Shown piece by piece: positions 22,662-23,584 of a stretch of DNA of 23,584 nt. The notes under the pieces are model-generated. The model saw only the letters and a program-made list of their open reading frames with translations, was not told the origin of the DNA and made no database searches. Each line of letters starts with the position of its first letter. Within the stretch, counting starts at the first letter, position 1. A program made the position numbers and the translations under genes. Source of the DNA: an uncultured Collinsella sp. (lineage in GTDB: Bacteria > Actinomycetota > Coriobacteriia > Coriobacteriales > Coriobacteriaceae); the NCBI GenBank assembly GCA_902478945.1, contig CABSMX010000022.1, positions 1-23,584 of the forward strand. Reading direction: 5' to 3'.

Positions 22662-23018
22662 GTGTCTGAGACCATTAACGGCAGCCTGAGCGTCTCGAAC
22701 GACGTTATTGCCGATATTGCCGGTTATGCCGCGATGACGTGCTACGGCGTCGTCGGTATGGCCGAACAGCTCCAGGGCGCCGAGAGCGTGCGCCTGCTTG
22801 CCGGTCAGCGCCTCCGCAAGGGCGTGCTTGTCTCCGCCGACGAGAACGGCCTTACGGTCGATCTTCACGTCGTGCTCGAGAGCGGCGTCAACATGAAGTC
22901 CGTCTGCCACAATCTTTCGAGCTCCGTTGCCTTCACCCTGCAGGAGATCGCCCAGATCGATCCCGCCAGCCTTAAGATCGGCATCCACATCGACGCGCTC
23001 AAGAGCCGTCTGAACTAG
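22662..23018 (+). CDS. Asp23/Gls24-family protein
   Basis: A 118-residue protein of the Asp23/Gls24 (DUF322) family, small proteins often linked to envelope stress or alkaline shock in Gram-positive bacteria. The segments ISNDVIADIAGYAAMTCYGVVG-like start, GLTVDLHVVLESGVNMK and IDPASLKIGIHIDAL match the family's alpha/beta pattern. No signal peptide is present. GTG 22662 is taken as the start because AAGGAG at 22650-22655 lies six bases upstream; a more upstream GTG at 22629 lacks a site. It is followed after 27 bases by a fakA-like gene, an order also known from Bacillus subtilis (yloU-fakA), which supports both assignments. Confidence 0.88.
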   Translation: MSETINGSLSVSNDVIADIAGYAAMTCYGVVGMAEQLQGAESVRLLAGQRLRKGVLVSADENGLTVDLHVVLESGVNMKSVCHNLSSSVAFTLQEIAQIDPASLKIGIHIDALKSRLN

Positions 23019-23045
23019 CATCCGAAAACGGAGATTCAAATACCC

Positions 23046-23584
23046 ATGATTGCAAAGACCATTCGCACCTGTTTTCCGATCGCTGCGGCTGCCGTTTCCG
23101 ACAAGGCCGAGGAGATCAACAAGCTCAACGTCTTCCCCGTACCCGACGGCGACACCGGCACCAACATGTCGCTCACGCTCGCCTCGGTGACCAAGGAGCT
23201 TTCCGCCCTTCCCGCCGATGCCGATATGGAGGCCATCGCCGGCGCCATCACCCACGGCTCCCTGATGGGCGCCCGCGGCAACTCCGGCGTCATCACCTCG
23301 CAGATCCTGCGCGGTGTTGCCGAGGGTCTCGTTTCTGCCGATGAGCCCATCACGTCCGCCAACATCGCCTTCGCTTTCCGCCGCGCCGTCAAGGTCGCCT
23401 TCCAGGCCGTCCGCAAGCCCATCGAGGGCACGATTCTCACGGTCCTGCGCGATGTCTCGACCAAGGCCGACGAGTGCGAAAAGAAGAAGTTCTCGGCCGA
23501 GGACGCGCTCGACGCCATCGTCGTCGAGGCCTACCAGTCCGTCGCCCGCACGCCCGACCTGCTGCCCGTTCTGAAGGAGAACGG
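23046..23584 (+). CDS. fakA: DAK2/DhaL-domain protein, FakA-like (3' end outside window)
   Basis: The frame is open from ATG 23046 to the window end, giving 179 codons of a longer protein. The Mg-nucleotide-binding motif NVFPVPDGDTGTNMS lies at about residues 29-43 with the metal-binding aspartates, and GSLMGARGNSGVI follows, both typical of DhaL/DAK2 kinases. In the FakA family this domain phosphorylates fatty acids carried by a FakB protein, feeding host or medium fatty acids into phospholipids. The full protein of about 550 residues would carry further domains not seen here. The upstream Gls24-family neighbour supports FakA rather than dihydroxyacetone kinase subunit L. The ribosome site CGGAG is about 13 bases upstream, rather far. 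Confidence 0.85.
   Translation, partial: MIAKTIRTCFPIAAAAVSDKAEEINKLNVFPVPDGDTGTNMSLTLASVTKELSALPADADMEAIAGAITHGSLMGARGNSGVITSQILRGVAEGLVSADEPITSANIAFAFRRAVKVAFQAVRKPIEGTILTVLRDVSTKADECEKKKFSAEDALDAIVVEAYQSVARTPDLLPVLKEN

Overview
The window reads as part of the chromosome of a high-GC Gram-positive gut actinobacterium. Collinsella or a close Coriobacteriia relative is my best guess. The reasons are the GC-rich codon use, a sucrose phosphotransferase system, Shine-Dalgarno starts that often use GTG, and the order rimP-nusA-infB-rbfA-nrnA-truB-ribF-dnaG-rpoD. This assignment is inference from sequence style and gene content. All clear genes are on the + strand except a ModE-like regulator and a lipoprotein. 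No insertion sequence, prophage gene or CRISPR array is visible.

Region by region. Positions 1-3516 are a sucrose-use locus: the tail of a LacI-family regulator, two identical cre/LacI-type operator sites, a sucrose EIIBC permease (scrA) and a GH32 sucrose-6-phosphate hydrolase (scrB), closed by a strong terminator. Positions 3539-5009 hold a degenerate trans-sulfuration-family protein facing a short ModE-type DNA-binding protein, with a 29-bp-arm inverted repeat between the two 3' ends. Positions 5203-6714 encode an IMP dehydrogenase that follows the protozoan Tritrichomonas foetus enzyme residue for residue at the positions I could check. Positions 6715-7084 are an unusually structured intergenic region that ends in a 119-nt hairpin directly in front of leuS (7085-9661). 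A lipoprotein gene lies on the - strand at 9766-10338.

From 10580 to 20771 there is one long expression and replication cluster: rimP, nusA, infB, rbfA, nrnA, truB, ribF, dnaG. rpoD follows after a 110-base gap. Genes within rimP-nusA and rbfA-dnaG abut or overlap by a few bases, which suggests translational coupling. The cluster has a promoter, a flanking 9-bp inverted repeat and a terminator-like leader hairpin, the arrangement expected for NusA autoregulation. After rpoD come a terminator, a perfect 28-bp palindrome, a tRNA-Asn(GTT) gene with its own promoter and terminator, an Asp23/Gls24-family gene and the start of a fakA-like gene that runs off the window.

The items most worth a second look are the T. 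foetus-type IMP dehydrogenase, the Cys/His-rich tail on NusA, the pseudoenzyme-like trans-sulfuration protein, the giant leuS leader hairpin, the rimP leader attenuator and the long intergenic palindromes. I did not find a clear new multi-gene system such as a defence or biosynthetic locus.
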